From assembly GCA_041547565.1 (NCBI GenBank), contig JBFEUI010000063.1, forward strand, positions 1-15,502: a DNA stretch of 15,502 bases, in the 5' to 3' direction. Under the pieces are notes generated by a model, which ran no database searches, was not told where the DNA came from, and saw only the letters and a list, made by a program, of their open reading frames with translations. This document shows positions 7,273-14,475 of the stretch, piece by piece. Numbering within the stretch: the stretch's first letter is position 1; every line of letters begins with the position of its first letter. The DNA comes from JBFEUI01 sp041547565. Its GTDB lineage: Bacteria; Pseudomonadota; Gammaproteobacteria; Thiohalomonadales; Thiohalomonadaceae. Made by a program: the position numbers and the translations under genes.

Positions 7273-10049
7273 GCCGCACCTCCTGTTTTACTGACCTTGA
7301 GGGTAAATTCCTGGGAGCGGAAGCCGGCGACCACCGGCTCCACCCGGTAGGGGATAAGCTTGCTGGTGGCGGTGCCGATGCCGTAGGCACGCGTCAGGGC
7401 CTTGTTTTCCGATCCGAACGAGGAGTAGATAAACAGGGTGTCGCGCCGCACCATGCGGGTGATGTAGGCGGTCCCGCCGGTGGACTGGCCGGTGGCTGTA
7501 TTGGTCAGCTTGAGGCTGTCGCCGGTTTGGATGCCGAGCGGTTCGGCCCGGTCCGGGTGGATCCACACCCCGGCGTAGATCGGCTCGCGGAACTTGTTGA
7601 TTGCCGCCAGCACCGGGTTGTTGCTGTTGGTCGAGGCGTAGGAGACCGTGGGGGTCTTGCCGTAGGTGAAGTAGAACTCATCGGTCTGCAGCGGCTTGTC
7701 CATGGGGGTGCCGGGGCGGCACTCGGCGACGACGCGGGTGGCCAGCGGGCTGAAGTTGGGCTGCTTGGCGCCGCCGCTGCGCAGCATGTGGAACAGCGGG
7801 CTGAAAAACTCCACCCGTCCCGACTCGGAGGGCAGCGGCAGTTTCCAGGGCATGCCCGCATGGGCCAGGATATGTTCGCGCTCCTCCTCCATCATCACGC
7901 CCTTTACCCGCAGCTCGCTGTCGATGGCCTCGGGCGTGGTGTGCAGGCGCCTGGCGGTTTCGGCAAAGGAAACCTCGCGGCAGGCGGCGGCGAAGGCACC
8001 GTGCTCCATCTCCTCGCGCTTTTTGGCGTAGCGCTCCTCGACTGCGGCGGCCGACAGACCGGTCAGCTTCTCCACCCACTCGAGGAATTTTGCCTCATTG
8101 CCGCTGATGATCCGGGTCATGCGCAGCAGGATGTCGGTGATCTCCTCGGTGTCGTAGAGCGGGTCGATGGCGGCATAGCGGGTGGTCACCGCCAGGTCGT
8201 GGTTGACCCCGTTGCCGTAGAGGGTCGGCTCGTCGCGCTCCAGGTAGCTGGAGTTGGGCAGGATCACATCGGCCCAGGCGGTGGTGTCGGCGGGCAAAAC
8301 ATCCACCGCGATCACCAGTTCCACGTCCTGGTGGCCGAGGATGTCCTTCCAGCGCTGGTCCGGGTAGTAGTGGCGCACCGGATTGGCGGCGTTGATAAGA
8401 AACGCCCGTGTCTTGTAGGGCTCGCCGTTAAACTCCAGCTTGCCCTCGACCGACTCTTTCAGTCCGGTGTCAGCCATCACCGGCAGCGCCACATGCTCAC
8501 GGCCGGCGGCCGCCTCCTGGGCGCTGAAGGCCCAGGCCCAGCCGGGACGGCCGTGGGAGAAATTCTCCCCCTTCGACACCGCACCGATCACGAACTTGGC
8601 AAAGGGCATGCCCGCCAGCGAAACCATGGGGGGACCGGCCTCATGCTCACCCCTCTGGGCATGGATCATCCTGGCCGCCTTGTGGTGGAACTCGCCGCTC
8701 ATGATCCAGCCACCCTTCTTGTCGATACCGCCGGTGAGCATCTGGATCATCGCCTGCACCCGGCGCAGCATCATCATGTTCTGGAAGCGCGCACCGTGCC
8801 AGCCGGGATCGACGATGGCCGGACGGGTAGTACCGAATTCAAAGGCGATGCGGCGGATGGTCTCGGCCTCGATGCCGGTGGTTTTCGCGGCCCACTCCGG
8901 TGTGAAACCGTCCAGCTCGGCCAACTGGGCCTGGAATACGGTCACCACCGCCTTGCCGTCGACCTCAAGCCCCTCGGGTGCGGTGAGGGCGGCATTGACC
9001 GGCTGGCCGTCGATATCGGACTCGTTGTGATTGCTGTAGGCGGGCAGCACGTGGACCTCGCGGCTTCCCTCGGCCACCACCTGCGGGCGCCCCTCGGCAT
9101 CGAGCGCCAGGTGCCATTCGCCCTCCTCATCCTTATAGATGAGGAACGGCATATTGGAGTGACGCTTGAGGAACAGGGCGTCATAGTACCCCTGTTCCAT
9201 CATCTCCTTGAGCATCGCCAGCATGAAATCCAGATCGGTGCCGGGGCGGATACTGAGCCACTCGTCCGCCTTGGAGGCGGTCTCCGAACAGCGCGGGTCC
9301 AGCGCCACCACCTTGGCGCCGCGCTTGCGGCCGGTAGCAAAGCGCACCATGCGGCAGGTGGAGACCGCACCGATGGAGGCGTTGTTGGCGATGAACAGGA
9401 TGTACTTGGCGTTGTCGTAGTCGGGCAGCACCTCGTCGTGGATATTGAAGTTGCCGGTGACCATGTCGGTACCGAGGTGGCCGGTGGTGACGCAGTGCTG
9501 CATCGGCGAGGCGATGATGTTGGGCACCTCGTTGGCCATGGCGAAGGGCACCGCCCAGTTCATGTAGAACACGCAGGAGGTCCAGCCACCGACCATGGTC
9601 CACTCGTAGGGTTTGATTTCGGCCTGTTGCTGCCTGTCGGCAATGTACTGCCAGGCCTCCTCCCAGGTGGCCTGGCGGAAGGCCCATTCACCGCGCTTGC
9701 TGCCCTCAATGCGTATCAGCGGGGTCTTGAGGCGGTCCGGGTCGTAGGTCTGGCGCAGCCCCGACTGCCCGCGCGCGCAGATCTTACCGCGATTAAGGGT
9801 TGAGTGGGGGTTGCCGTCGAGCTTGACGATGCGCTTGACGCCGTTGCGGGTGCGTGAAGTGACGCGCAGGTTGCACAGGGAGGAACAGAAATTACAGATA
9901 CTGTGACTGATTTCCTCTTCCCCGTCGGGCGGATCGCTATGCTGTTTACCCAGAAGGGAGATGGGTTTAAGCAGGGTCAGCCCTGCACCACCGTAACCGC
10001 CGGCCTTGAGAAAGGCCCTGCGGGTCAGGCCGGGAAATCGCCACGTCAT
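7269..10049 (-). CDS. Tat-exported molybdopterin oxidoreductase catalytic subunit (PsrA/PhsA/TtrA-like)
   Basis: A 926-residue DMSO-reductase-family enzyme. The N-terminus has a twin-arginine signal (TRRAFLKAGG, residues 9-18, then a Gly/Leu-rich stretch). C52, C55, C59 and C91 (the last in GKICARGQ) should bind the proximal [4Fe-4S] cluster. C186 in PMQHCVTTGH is at the usual place of the molybdenum ligand. ALDPRCSETASKADEWLSIRPGTD is the conserved cofactor-binding block; ADVILPNSSYLERDE and the C-terminal HPDRAEPLGIQTGD region complete the fold. The overall look is of the polysulfide/thiosulfate/tetrathionate/arsenate reductase side of the family. The substrate cannot be assigned from motifs, and the Tat signal argues against a cytoplasmic SoeA. 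The start is supported by GAGGAG 7 bases upstream. First gene of a five-gene operon with its own Fe-S, membrane and chaperone genes. Confidence 0.93.
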   Translation of the reverse strand: MTWRFPGLTRRAFLKAGGYGGAGLTLLKPISLLGKQHSDPPDGEEEISHSICNFCSSLCNLRVTSRTRNGVKRIVKLDGNPHSTLNRGKICARGQSGLRQTYDPDRLKTPLIRIEGSKRGEWAFRQATWEEAWQYIADRQQQAEIKPYEWTMVGGWTSCVFYMNWAVPFAMANEVPNIIASPMQHCVTTGHLGTDMVTGNFNIHDEVLPDYDNAKYILFIANNASIGAVSTCRMVRFATGRKRGAKVVALDPRCSETASKADEWLSIRPGTDLDFMLAMLKEMMEQGYYDALFLKRHSNMPFLIYKDEEGEWHLALDAEGRPQVVAEGSREVHVLPAYSNHNESDIDGQPVNAALTAPEGLEVDGKAVVTVFQAQLAELDGFTPEWAAKTTGIEAETIRRIAFEFGTTRPAIVDPGWHGARFQNMMMLRRVQAMIQMLTGGIDKKGGWIMSGEFHHKAARMIHAQRGEHEAGPPMVSLAGMPFAKFVIGAVSKGENFSHGRPGWAWAFSAQEAAAGREHVALPVMADTGLKESVEGKLEFNGEPYKTRAFLINAANPVRHYYPDQRWKDILGHQDVELVIAVDVLPADTTAWADVILPNSSYLERDEPTLYGNGVNHDLAVTTRYAAIDPLYDTEEITDILLRMTRIISGNEAKFLEWVEKLTGLSAAAVEERYAKKREEMEHGAFAAACREVSFAETARRLHTTPEAIDSELRVKGVMMEEEREHILAHAGMPWKLPLPSESGRVEFFSPLFHMLRSGGAKQPNFSPLATRVVAECRPGTPMDKPLQTDEFYFTYGKTPTVSYASTNSNNPVLAAINKFREPIYAGVWIHPDRAEPLGIQTGDSLKLTNTATGQSTGGTAYITRMVRRDTLFIYSSFGSENKALTRAYGIGTATSKLIPYRVEPVVAGFRSQEFTLKVSKTGGAA

Positions 10050-10073
10050 GCTGTCACTCCTCTATTCGCTGGA

Positions 10074-10110
10074 CACGACGCGGCATGGCAGAAAAATGCC
10101 CCGCGTCGTG
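10074..10110 (-). other. leader hairpin 2 (10-bp stem) before the molybdoenzyme gene
   Basis: CACGACGCGG at 10074-10083 and its exact complement CCGCGTCGTG at 10101-10110 frame a 17-base loop that can pair further (GGCA/TGCC, or GGCAT/ATGCC with a 2-base bulge). On the minus-strand transcript it ends about 11 bases before the Shine-Dalgarno of the catalytic gene. T-residues occur only in the loop, so it is not an intrinsic terminator. Its 5' arm (in RNA) is shared with hairpin 1, so the two exclude each other. It could instead be a DNA operator. Confidence 0.6.
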
Positions 10111-10124
10111 ATTAACTCACGACG
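10104..10124 (-). other. leader hairpin 1, competing with hairpin 2
   Basis: CGTCGTG at 10104-10110 and CACGACG at 10118-10124 form a perfect 7-bp stem with a 7-base loop (attaact on the plus strand). In the minus-strand RNA this hairpin comes first. Its 5' arm lies inside the small leader ORF and its loop contains that ORF's TAA stop. Its 3' arm is the 5' arm of hairpin 2, so only one can form at a time. Confidence 0.5.
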
Positions 10125-10135
10125 ATCAGTCGCAT
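10112..10135 (-). CDS. possible 7-codon leader peptide (MRLIVVS)
   Basis: On the minus strand an AGGAGG (10145-10140) is followed after four bases by ATG CGA CTG ATC GTC GTG AGT TAA, giving MRLIVVS and a stop 62 bases before the catalytic gene's ATG. The ribosome site is as good as any in the window. The coding bases form the 5' arm of leader hairpin 1 and the stop codon lies in its loop, so ribosomes translating it would open that hairpin. No amino acid is clearly enriched, so any signal sensed is unknown. It may be chance; the evidence is position and ribosome site only. Confidence 0.4.
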   Translation of the reverse strand: MRLIVVS

Positions 10136-10150
10136 TTTTCCTCCTGGACT

Positions 10151-10164
10151 CCGCCGGAAGGCGG
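10151..10164 (-). other. small GC hairpin in the leader
   Basis: CCGCC / GGCGG around a 4-base loop, just upstream of the leader ORF's ribosome site on the minus-strand transcript. It is short but fully GC-paired and may form part of the leader fold. Confidence 0.3.
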
Positions 10165-10221
10165 TATCAGCCTTAAAGTGACAGTTTGGAACCGGGTTCT
10201 GACGACCCTATTGTTGGAGCG

Positions 10222-10230
10222 AAGTTAGCA
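10222..10230 (-). promoter_or_regulatory. candidate extended -10 of the molybdoenzyme operon
   Basis: The minus strand reads TGCTAACTT at 10230-10222, an extended -10 pattern (TG-N-TA...T). A start near 10215-10216 would put the FNR-type palindrome centre near -41.5 to -42.5, the class II activator position where no good -35 is needed, and none is seen. The resulting leader would be about 166 bases. The hexamer is only a fair match. Confidence 0.35.
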
Positions 10231-10250
10231 CAGCCCGTAGCGGAGACAAC

Positions 10251-10264
10251 TTGACATGGGTCAA
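10251..10264. promoter_or_regulatory. FNR/Anr/Dnr-type binding site
   Basis: TTGACATGGGTCAA is a perfect palindrome (TTGAC-N4-GTCAA) that keeps the TTGA-N6-TCAA core of FNR-family sites. It lies between the molybdoenzyme operon and moxR. A respiratory operon activated in the absence of oxygen, or by nitrogen oxides, fits this. The same box is also 22 bases from a -10-like TATTAG (10287-10292) facing moxR, so it could act in either direction. Confidence 0.65.
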
Positions 10265-10279
10265 AATCACTTGAAAAAC

Positions 10280-10297
10280 AAATACTTATTAGTATTT
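10280..10297. promoter_or_regulatory. AT-rich palindrome, operator-like
   Basis: AAATACT-TATT-AGTATTT is a perfect 7-bp inverted repeat with a 4-base spacer. It overlaps the -10-like TATTAG facing moxR and lies 15 bases from the FNR-type box. It contains one half resembling a NarL heptamer (TACTTAT), but the spacing does not fit the 7-2-7 arrangement. The binding protein, if any, is unknown. Confidence 0.3.
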
Positions 10298-10354
10298 TAT
10301 TAATTACTACTATAGAATAACTCCAGACTCGTCGTGGCCGCCCCAAATGCTCCC

Positions 10355-10360
10355 TATAAT
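10355..10360 (+). promoter_or_regulatory. -10 element of the moxR promoter
   Basis: A consensus TATAAT lies 28 bases before the moxR ATG. No good -35 is present at the right distance; instead a fourth copy of the heptamer CGTCGTG (10330-10336) covers that position, which may indicate activator dependence. Confidence 0.4.
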
Positions 10361-10388
10361 GAAGATATAACCCCCTGCGAAAAAACTT

Positions 10389-11300
10389 ATGCAACAGCTC
10401 AATAACACCATCAACCAGATCAGCCGCTTCATTCTAGGCAAAGAGCACCAGATCCGCCTCGCCCTCACCTGCATGCTGGCGCGGGGCCACCTGCTCATCG
10501 AGGACATACCGGGGGTGGGCAAGACCGTCCTGGCTCACGTGCTGGCCCGGACCATGGGGCTGCGCTTCAACCGCATCCAGTTCACCTCCGACCTGCTTCC
10601 GGCCGACATCCTCGGCACCTCGGTCTACGAACGCGAGAGCGGCGCCTTCCGTTTTCATCCCGGACCGATCTTTGCCCAGGTGGTGCTGGCCGACGAGGTC
10701 AACCGCGCCACACCGAAGACACAAAGTGCCCTGCTGGAGGTGATGGAGGAGCACCAGGTGACGGTGGAGGGGGAGACCCGTGCGGTGGGCGAGCCCTTTT
10801 TCGTCATCGCCACCCAGAACCCCTCCTACCAGATCGGCACCTTCCCCCTGCCCGAGTCGCAGCTGGACCGCTTTTTGATGGTGATCGAGCTGGGCTATCC
10901 CGACCACATGGCCGAGCGCGCCATGCTCTCCGGTGAGGAACGGCGCGACATGCTGGCCGCCATCGAGCCGGTGCTGGAACCGGCCGCGCTGGTCGAGCTG
11001 CAGCAACAGGTCAGGGCGGTACACGCCTCCCCGGCCCTGATCGACTACCTGCAGGCACTGCTCGACTATACCCGCCACAGCCCCAACTACCTGACCGGGC
11101 TGTCTCCGCGTGCCGGTCTCGCCCTGTTGAGCGCCGCCCGCGCCTGGGCCTTCCTCGCCGGACGCGATGCGGTGTTGCCCGAGGATATCCAGGCGGTACT
11201 GCCCTATGTGGCACGCCACCGCCTGCAACCGGCCACAGGGGAGGGACGCCGCTCGCTGGAAGAGCTGAACGAGGACTTCAGTGAGGTAGCGATTCCGTGA
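10389..11300 (+). CDS. MoxR-family AAA+ ATPase
   Basis: A 303-residue cytoplasmic ATPase of the MoxR group, thought to act as a chaperone-like remodeller for partner proteins coded next to it. Walker A is IPGVGKT (residues 40-46, K45 and T46 contacting nucleotide), Walker B is VVLADE (98-103), sensor 1 is ATQNP (141-145), and LPESQLDRF (154-162) is the family's conserved loop. The C-terminal lid includes TGLSPRAGLALL. Length is normal. There is no clear Shine-Dalgarno before the ATG at 10389, although the reading starts where the family does. It is the first gene of a MoxR / DUF58 / transglutaminase set, an arrangement common in gammaproteobacteria. It is divergent from the molybdoenzyme operon, sharing its control region. 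Confidence 0.93.
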   Translation: MQQLNNTINQISRFILGKEHQIRLALTCMLARGHLLIEDIPGVGKTVLAHVLARTMGLRFNRIQFTSDLLPADILGTSVYERESGAFRFHPGPIFAQVVLADEVNRATPKTQSALLEVMEEHQVTVEGETRAVGEPFFVIATQNPSYQIGTFPLPESQLDRFLMVIELGYPDHMAERAMLSGEERRDMLAAIEPVLEPAALVELQQQVRAVHASPALIDYLQALLDYTRHSPNYLTGLSPRAGLALLSAARAWAFLAGRDAVLPEDIQAVLPYVARHRLQPATGEGRRSLEELNEDFSEVAIP

Positions 11301-11400
11301 GAGAGAAAAGAGAAAAGTTACAAGAGAAAAGATATAAGTACCGCAGTTCTACTTATTGTGCTTACCCTTTTATCTTGGATCTTTTTTCTTGTATCTCGAT
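11301..11400. repeat. AT-rich purine/pyrimidine imperfect inverted repeat
   Basis: The 142-base gap between moxR and DUF58 begins with a purine-only-like left arm (gagagaaaagagaaaagtta and onward to 11340) and ends with a pyrimidine-rich right arm (11350-11400). The arms are imperfect reverse complements of each other. The tip is a perfect 7-bp stem, ATAAGTA (11334-11340) / TACTTAT (11350-11356), with a 9-base loop. The base composition contrasts sharply with the GC-rich genes on both sides. It looks like a small dispersed repeat (MITE- or REP-like), or a weak terminator between the two genes. No ORF or target-site duplication was seen. Confidence 0.5.
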
Positions 11401-11442
11401 AAGGTCGCACCGATGAAACATCGTTTGTCAGCGTAGTAATCG

Positions 11443-12414
11443 ATGCAACATCCATCAACCTGGTTCACCGAAAGCCGCGCCTTCTGGCGCAGGCTGTTGC
11501 GCCGCGACCGCGCCGAGGCAGGACCGATCCGCCTCAACCGGCACCGGGTCTACATCCTACCCACCCGTCACGGCTTCATTCTGGCCCTGGTGCTCCTCGC
11601 CATGCTGCTGGGGGCCATTAACTACAACAACAGCCTCGCCTACGCCCTGACCTTCCTGCTTACCGGCCTGGCGGTGAACGGCATCATCCACACCTTCCGT
11701 AACCTCCATGACCTGGGTTTCTCCAGCGGCCACAACCAGCCCGTGTTCGCCGGCGAGGAGGCCCTGTTCGCCCTCAGCATCGACAACCGTGACGGCGGCG
11801 AACGTCTGGCACTGGAACTGAAACAGACCGGCGGCGCGACAACCCTGCTCGACCTGGCCGCCAACAGCCAGCACTGGGTCAACCTCCACGTTCCCACCAG
11901 CCGGCGCGGCTACCTGCCGCTGCCACGCATCACCGTTGCAACCCGGTTCCCCCTGGGCCTGTTTCGCGCCTGGGGCTATCTTCACCTCGACACCGCCTGC
12001 CTGGTCTACCCCAGACCCACCGACAGGCGCGGACTGCCCAGCGAGCTGCTCAGTGCCGGCGAGGGCAGTGGCGACAAGGGCCACGGCAGTGACGACTTCG
12101 CTTCGCTGCGTCCCTACCACCCCGGTGACTCGCTGCGCCATATCCACTGGCCGGCCTACGCCCGCGAACAGGGATTGCAGACCAAACAGTTCGGCGGCGA
12201 CCGCAGCGAGGAGCTGTGGCTGCACTGGGAGATGTGTGGCAGGCAGGCGATTGAAGAGCGCCTCTCCACCCTGTGCCGTTGGGTGCTGGAAGCCGATGGC
12301 GGCGGTTACCGCTACGGGCTTGTGCTGCCAAACGAGCGCATTGAACCGGGACGCGGCAGCGACCACCGCCACCGCTGCCTGAAGGCGCTCGCCCTGTTCG
12401 GGGAGACCCGATGA
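11443..12414 (+). CDS. DUF58 domain membrane protein
   Basis: A 323-residue protein with two adjacent membrane helices (about 44-60 and 64-82), then a periplasm- or cytoplasm-facing beta domain and the DUF58 core. The signature DDFASLRPYHPGDSLRHIHW (residues 217-236), followed by PAYAR, matches the E/D-F-x2-L-R-x-Y-x2-G-D-x3-R-x-I-x-W pattern of the family. The molecular function of DUF58 proteins is not known; they occur with MoxR ATPases and are presumed partners. The start at 11443 has only a weak ribosome site, but an earlier ATG at 11413 is quickly stopped. The 3' end overlaps the transglutaminase gene by four bases (ATGA), indicating coupling. The gap to moxR is unusually long for this cluster because of the inserted repeat. 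Confidence 0.9.
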   Translation: MQHPSTWFTESRAFWRRLLRRDRAEAGPIRLNRHRVYILPTRHGFILALVLLAMLLGAINYNNSLAYALTFLLTGLAVNGIIHTFRNLHDLGFSSGHNQPVFAGEEALFALSIDNRDGGERLALELKQTGGATTLLDLAANSQHWVNLHVPTSRRGYLPLPRITVATRFPLGLFRAWGYLHLDTACLVYPRPTDRRGLPSELLSAGEGSGDKGHGSDDFASLRPYHPGDSLRHIHWPAYAREQGLQTKQFGGDRSEELWLHWEMCGRQAIEERLSTLCRWVLEADGGGYRYGLVLPNERIEPGRGSDHRHRCLKALALFGETR

Positions 12415-14414
12415 GACGGCCCTCAGCGCCCCGGCGTCAACCGCCCCAGACAGGCCGGCTGCTGCTGTTGGCTGCCCTGACCCTGGTGGTGCTGCCGCAG
12501 CTCACGCACATGCCGCTGTGGCTCGCTGCCGGCTGCATGGCGGTGCTGGCCTGGCGCCTGCTGCGCGATGTAAAGGGCTGGTCGCTGCCGGGTGGCCTGC
12601 TGCGCCTGGCGATCACCATCCTGGGCACGGTGGCGATACTGTCGCACTACCACACGCTGATAGGCCGTGACGCCGGCAGTGCGCTGCTGACGGTGATGCT
12701 GTGCCTGAAGCTGCTCGAGCTGCGCATTCTGCGCGATGCCATGGTGGCCCTGTTCCTGGGTTATTTCCTGGTCGTGACCGGTTTTCTGTTCAGCCAATCG
12801 ATCTTCATGGGGCTCTATCTGTTTGCCGTGGTGCTGGCACTGACCACTGCCCTCATCGCCCTGAATCACCCGGGGGCATCGACTGCACGTATCCGCAGCT
12901 ATGCTCGCACCGCCGGCGGCCTGCTGCTGCAGTCACTGCCGCTGATGGTGCTGTTGTTTGTCCTGTTCCCGCGCATTCCCGGCCCGCTGTGGAGCCTGCC
13001 CGACCAGGGCTCCAGTGCACGGACCGGCCTGTCGGAGGAGATGACGCTGGGTACCATTACCGACCTGGTCGAGTCGGAGGAAGTGGCCTTTCGCGTCCAG
13101 TTTGACGGTGCCGTGCCCGACGCCGATCTGCTCTACTGGCGCGGCCCGGTGCTCTGGCACACCGATGGGCGACGCTGGTCTCCGCTCGGCAACAGGGTGG
13201 TGGACCGCCTCAAGTCCGGGCAGGTCAGTTATCAGGGGGTGGAACCGACGGTTGCCTACACCCTGACCATGGAGCCGCACGATCGCAAATGGCTTTTTGC
13301 GCTGGACCTGCCGGCCCGCGTGCCGTCGCTGCCCGGTGGTGCCTGGATGCGGCCTGACTACCAGCTGGTTGCCGAGAACAAGGTCACCGACGTGCAGCGC
13401 TACCGGCTCGAATCCTACACCCGCTACAACACCGGCCCGCTGCCGGACGCTCTGCGCCATCTGGCCCTGCACCTGCCGGGTGACAACAGCAACCCCGCCA
13501 CCCGGCAGCTCGCCCGGCAGTGGCATAACGCCGGCCTGACGCCGCAGGCGATCATCCGGCACGCACTCGACTACTTCCGCGACAACGCCTTCTACTACAG
13601 CCGCCGGCCACCGCCGCTGCCCGGGCGCGATCCGGTCGACCGCTTTCTGTTCGACACCCGGCGCGGCTTCTGCGAACACTACGCCGCCAGCTTTGTCACC
13701 CTGATGCGCGCCGCCGGCCTCCCTTCACGGGTGGTGACCGGCTATCAGGGGGGCGAGGTCAACCCGCTGGGCAACTATCTGATTGTCAGGCAGTCCGATG
13801 CCCACGCCTGGGCCGAGGTATGGCTCACCGGGCAGGGGTGGGTGCGCATCGACCCCACGGCGGTGATCCCGGCTGAGCGGGTGGAGACCCCGCTGGACCT
13901 GGTGCGCTTTAGCAGCACGGCGGCATTCGGTCTGGATCCGAACAGGACAACATGGCTCGCACGCAACTGGCAACGGCTGAAAAACGGCTGGGATGCCGTC
14001 AATTACGGCTGGAACCAGTGGGTGCTCGGTTTTAACGAGGCGCGCCAGGCGGCTCTGCTCGAGCGACTCGGGCTCGCCCGCTTCGGCTGGGCGGCCCTGG
14101 CAGGGCTGCTCGTTGTGTCGCTGATCGGGGCGGTGTTGCTGCTTGCCCTCTACCTCATTCGGCACAAGCCCCCGGCCCCCGACCCCGTCGCACGCCTCTA
14201 CCAGCATTTCTGCCGGAAACTGGCACGGCAGGGCATCGCCAGAATGCCCAGCGAGGGACCGCTGACATTTGCCAATCGCGCCAGTGGCTTGCGGCCCGAT
14301 CTGGCCGGGGCAATCGGTAGCATCACCCGCCTCTATATCGGACTGCGCTACGGCGGGCGCAACCCGGCCGGTTATCACCGGCTAAAGCAGCACGTCAGCC
14401 AATTTCGCCCCTAA
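12411..14414 (+). CDS. tgpA: TgpA-like membrane transglutaminase (DUF3488 / transglutaminase core / DUF4129)
   Basis: A 667-residue membrane protein with an N-terminal block of about five to six helices (residues 16-190), a large periplasmic region with a transglutaminase-like fold, one more helix (about 560-583), and a C-terminal cytoplasmic DUF4129-like tail. The catalytic triad is visible: C421 in RRGFCEHYAASF, H465 in SDAHAWAEVW and D481 in VRIDPTA. Size, domain order and the MoxR / DUF58 neighbours match TgpA of Pseudomonas aeruginosa, which is reported as important for growth. Its natural substrate is unclear; a role in the cell envelope is presumed. It starts inside the stop of DUF58. 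The symbol is given by architecture and context, not by proven orthology. Confidence 0.9.
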   Translation: MRRPSAPRRQPPQTGRLLLLAALTLVVLPQLTHMPLWLAAGCMAVLAWRLLRDVKGWSLPGGLLRLAITILGTVAILSHYHTLIGRDAGSALLTVMLCLKLLELRILRDAMVALFLGYFLVVTGFLFSQSIFMGLYLFAVVLALTTALIALNHPGASTARIRSYARTAGGLLLQSLPLMVLLFVLFPRIPGPLWSLPDQGSSARTGLSEEMTLGTITDLVESEEVAFRVQFDGAVPDADLLYWRGPVLWHTDGRRWSPLGNRVVDRLKSGQVSYQGVEPTVAYTLTMEPHDRKWLFALDLPARVPSLPGGAWMRPDYQLVAENKVTDVQRYRLESYTRYNTGPLPDALRHLALHLPGDNSNPATRQLARQWHNAGLTPQAIIRHALDYFRDNAFYYSRRPPPLPGRDPVDRFLFDTRRGFCEHYAASFVTLMRAAGLPSRVVTGYQGGEVNPLGNYLIVRQSDAHAWAEVWLTGQGWVRIDPTAVIPAERVETPLDLVRFSSTAAFGLDPNRTTWLARNWQRLKNGWDAVNYGWNQWVLGFNEARQAALLERLGLARFGWAALAGLLVVSLIGAVLLLALYLIRHKPPAPDPVARLYQHFCRKLARQGIARMPSEGPLTFANRASGLRPDLAGAIGSITRLYIGLRYGGRNPAGYHRLKQHVSQFRP

Positions 14415-14433
14415 AAATACCCCGTTTGGGGTA
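14413..14433 (-). terminator. short hairpin with T-run on the minus strand
   Basis: TACCCC (14418-14423) / GGGGTA (14428-14433) with a 4-base loop lies just after the tgpA-like stop. The five A residues before it become a T-run on the minus strand, so it would work best against leftward transcription. On the plus strand the tail after it is not T-rich, so stopping of the moxR cluster here is uncertain. Confidence 0.35.
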
Positions 14434-14475
14434 GTATTCAATCAGCGATTTCACTAAAGTGTCCCTGTCGCGAAT

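Noticed and set aside
7527..9803. 758-codon open frame on the plus strand opposite the molybdoenzyme
   Set aside because: It is the antisense shadow of a GC-rich gene with clear motifs on the minus strand; its product is His/Gly/Val-rich low-complexity without family motifs and it has no promoter or neighbours in phase.
7269..10049. Naming the catalytic subunit psrA, ttrA, arrA or soeA
   Set aside because: Shared family motifs do not discriminate these; the Tat signal only argues against a cytoplasmic SoeA. A phylogeny is needed.
10074..10110. Leader hairpin as an intrinsic terminator
   Set aside because: No T-run follows the stem on either strand; the only T-run is in the loop.
10284..10295. 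NarL/NarP 7-2-7 site
   Set aside because: One half fits the heptamer, but the opposite half and the 2-base spacing do not.
10173..10522. Small minus-strand frames around the divergent control region and the moxR start
   Set aside because: They overlap promoter elements or moxR, lack ribosome sites and show no motif.
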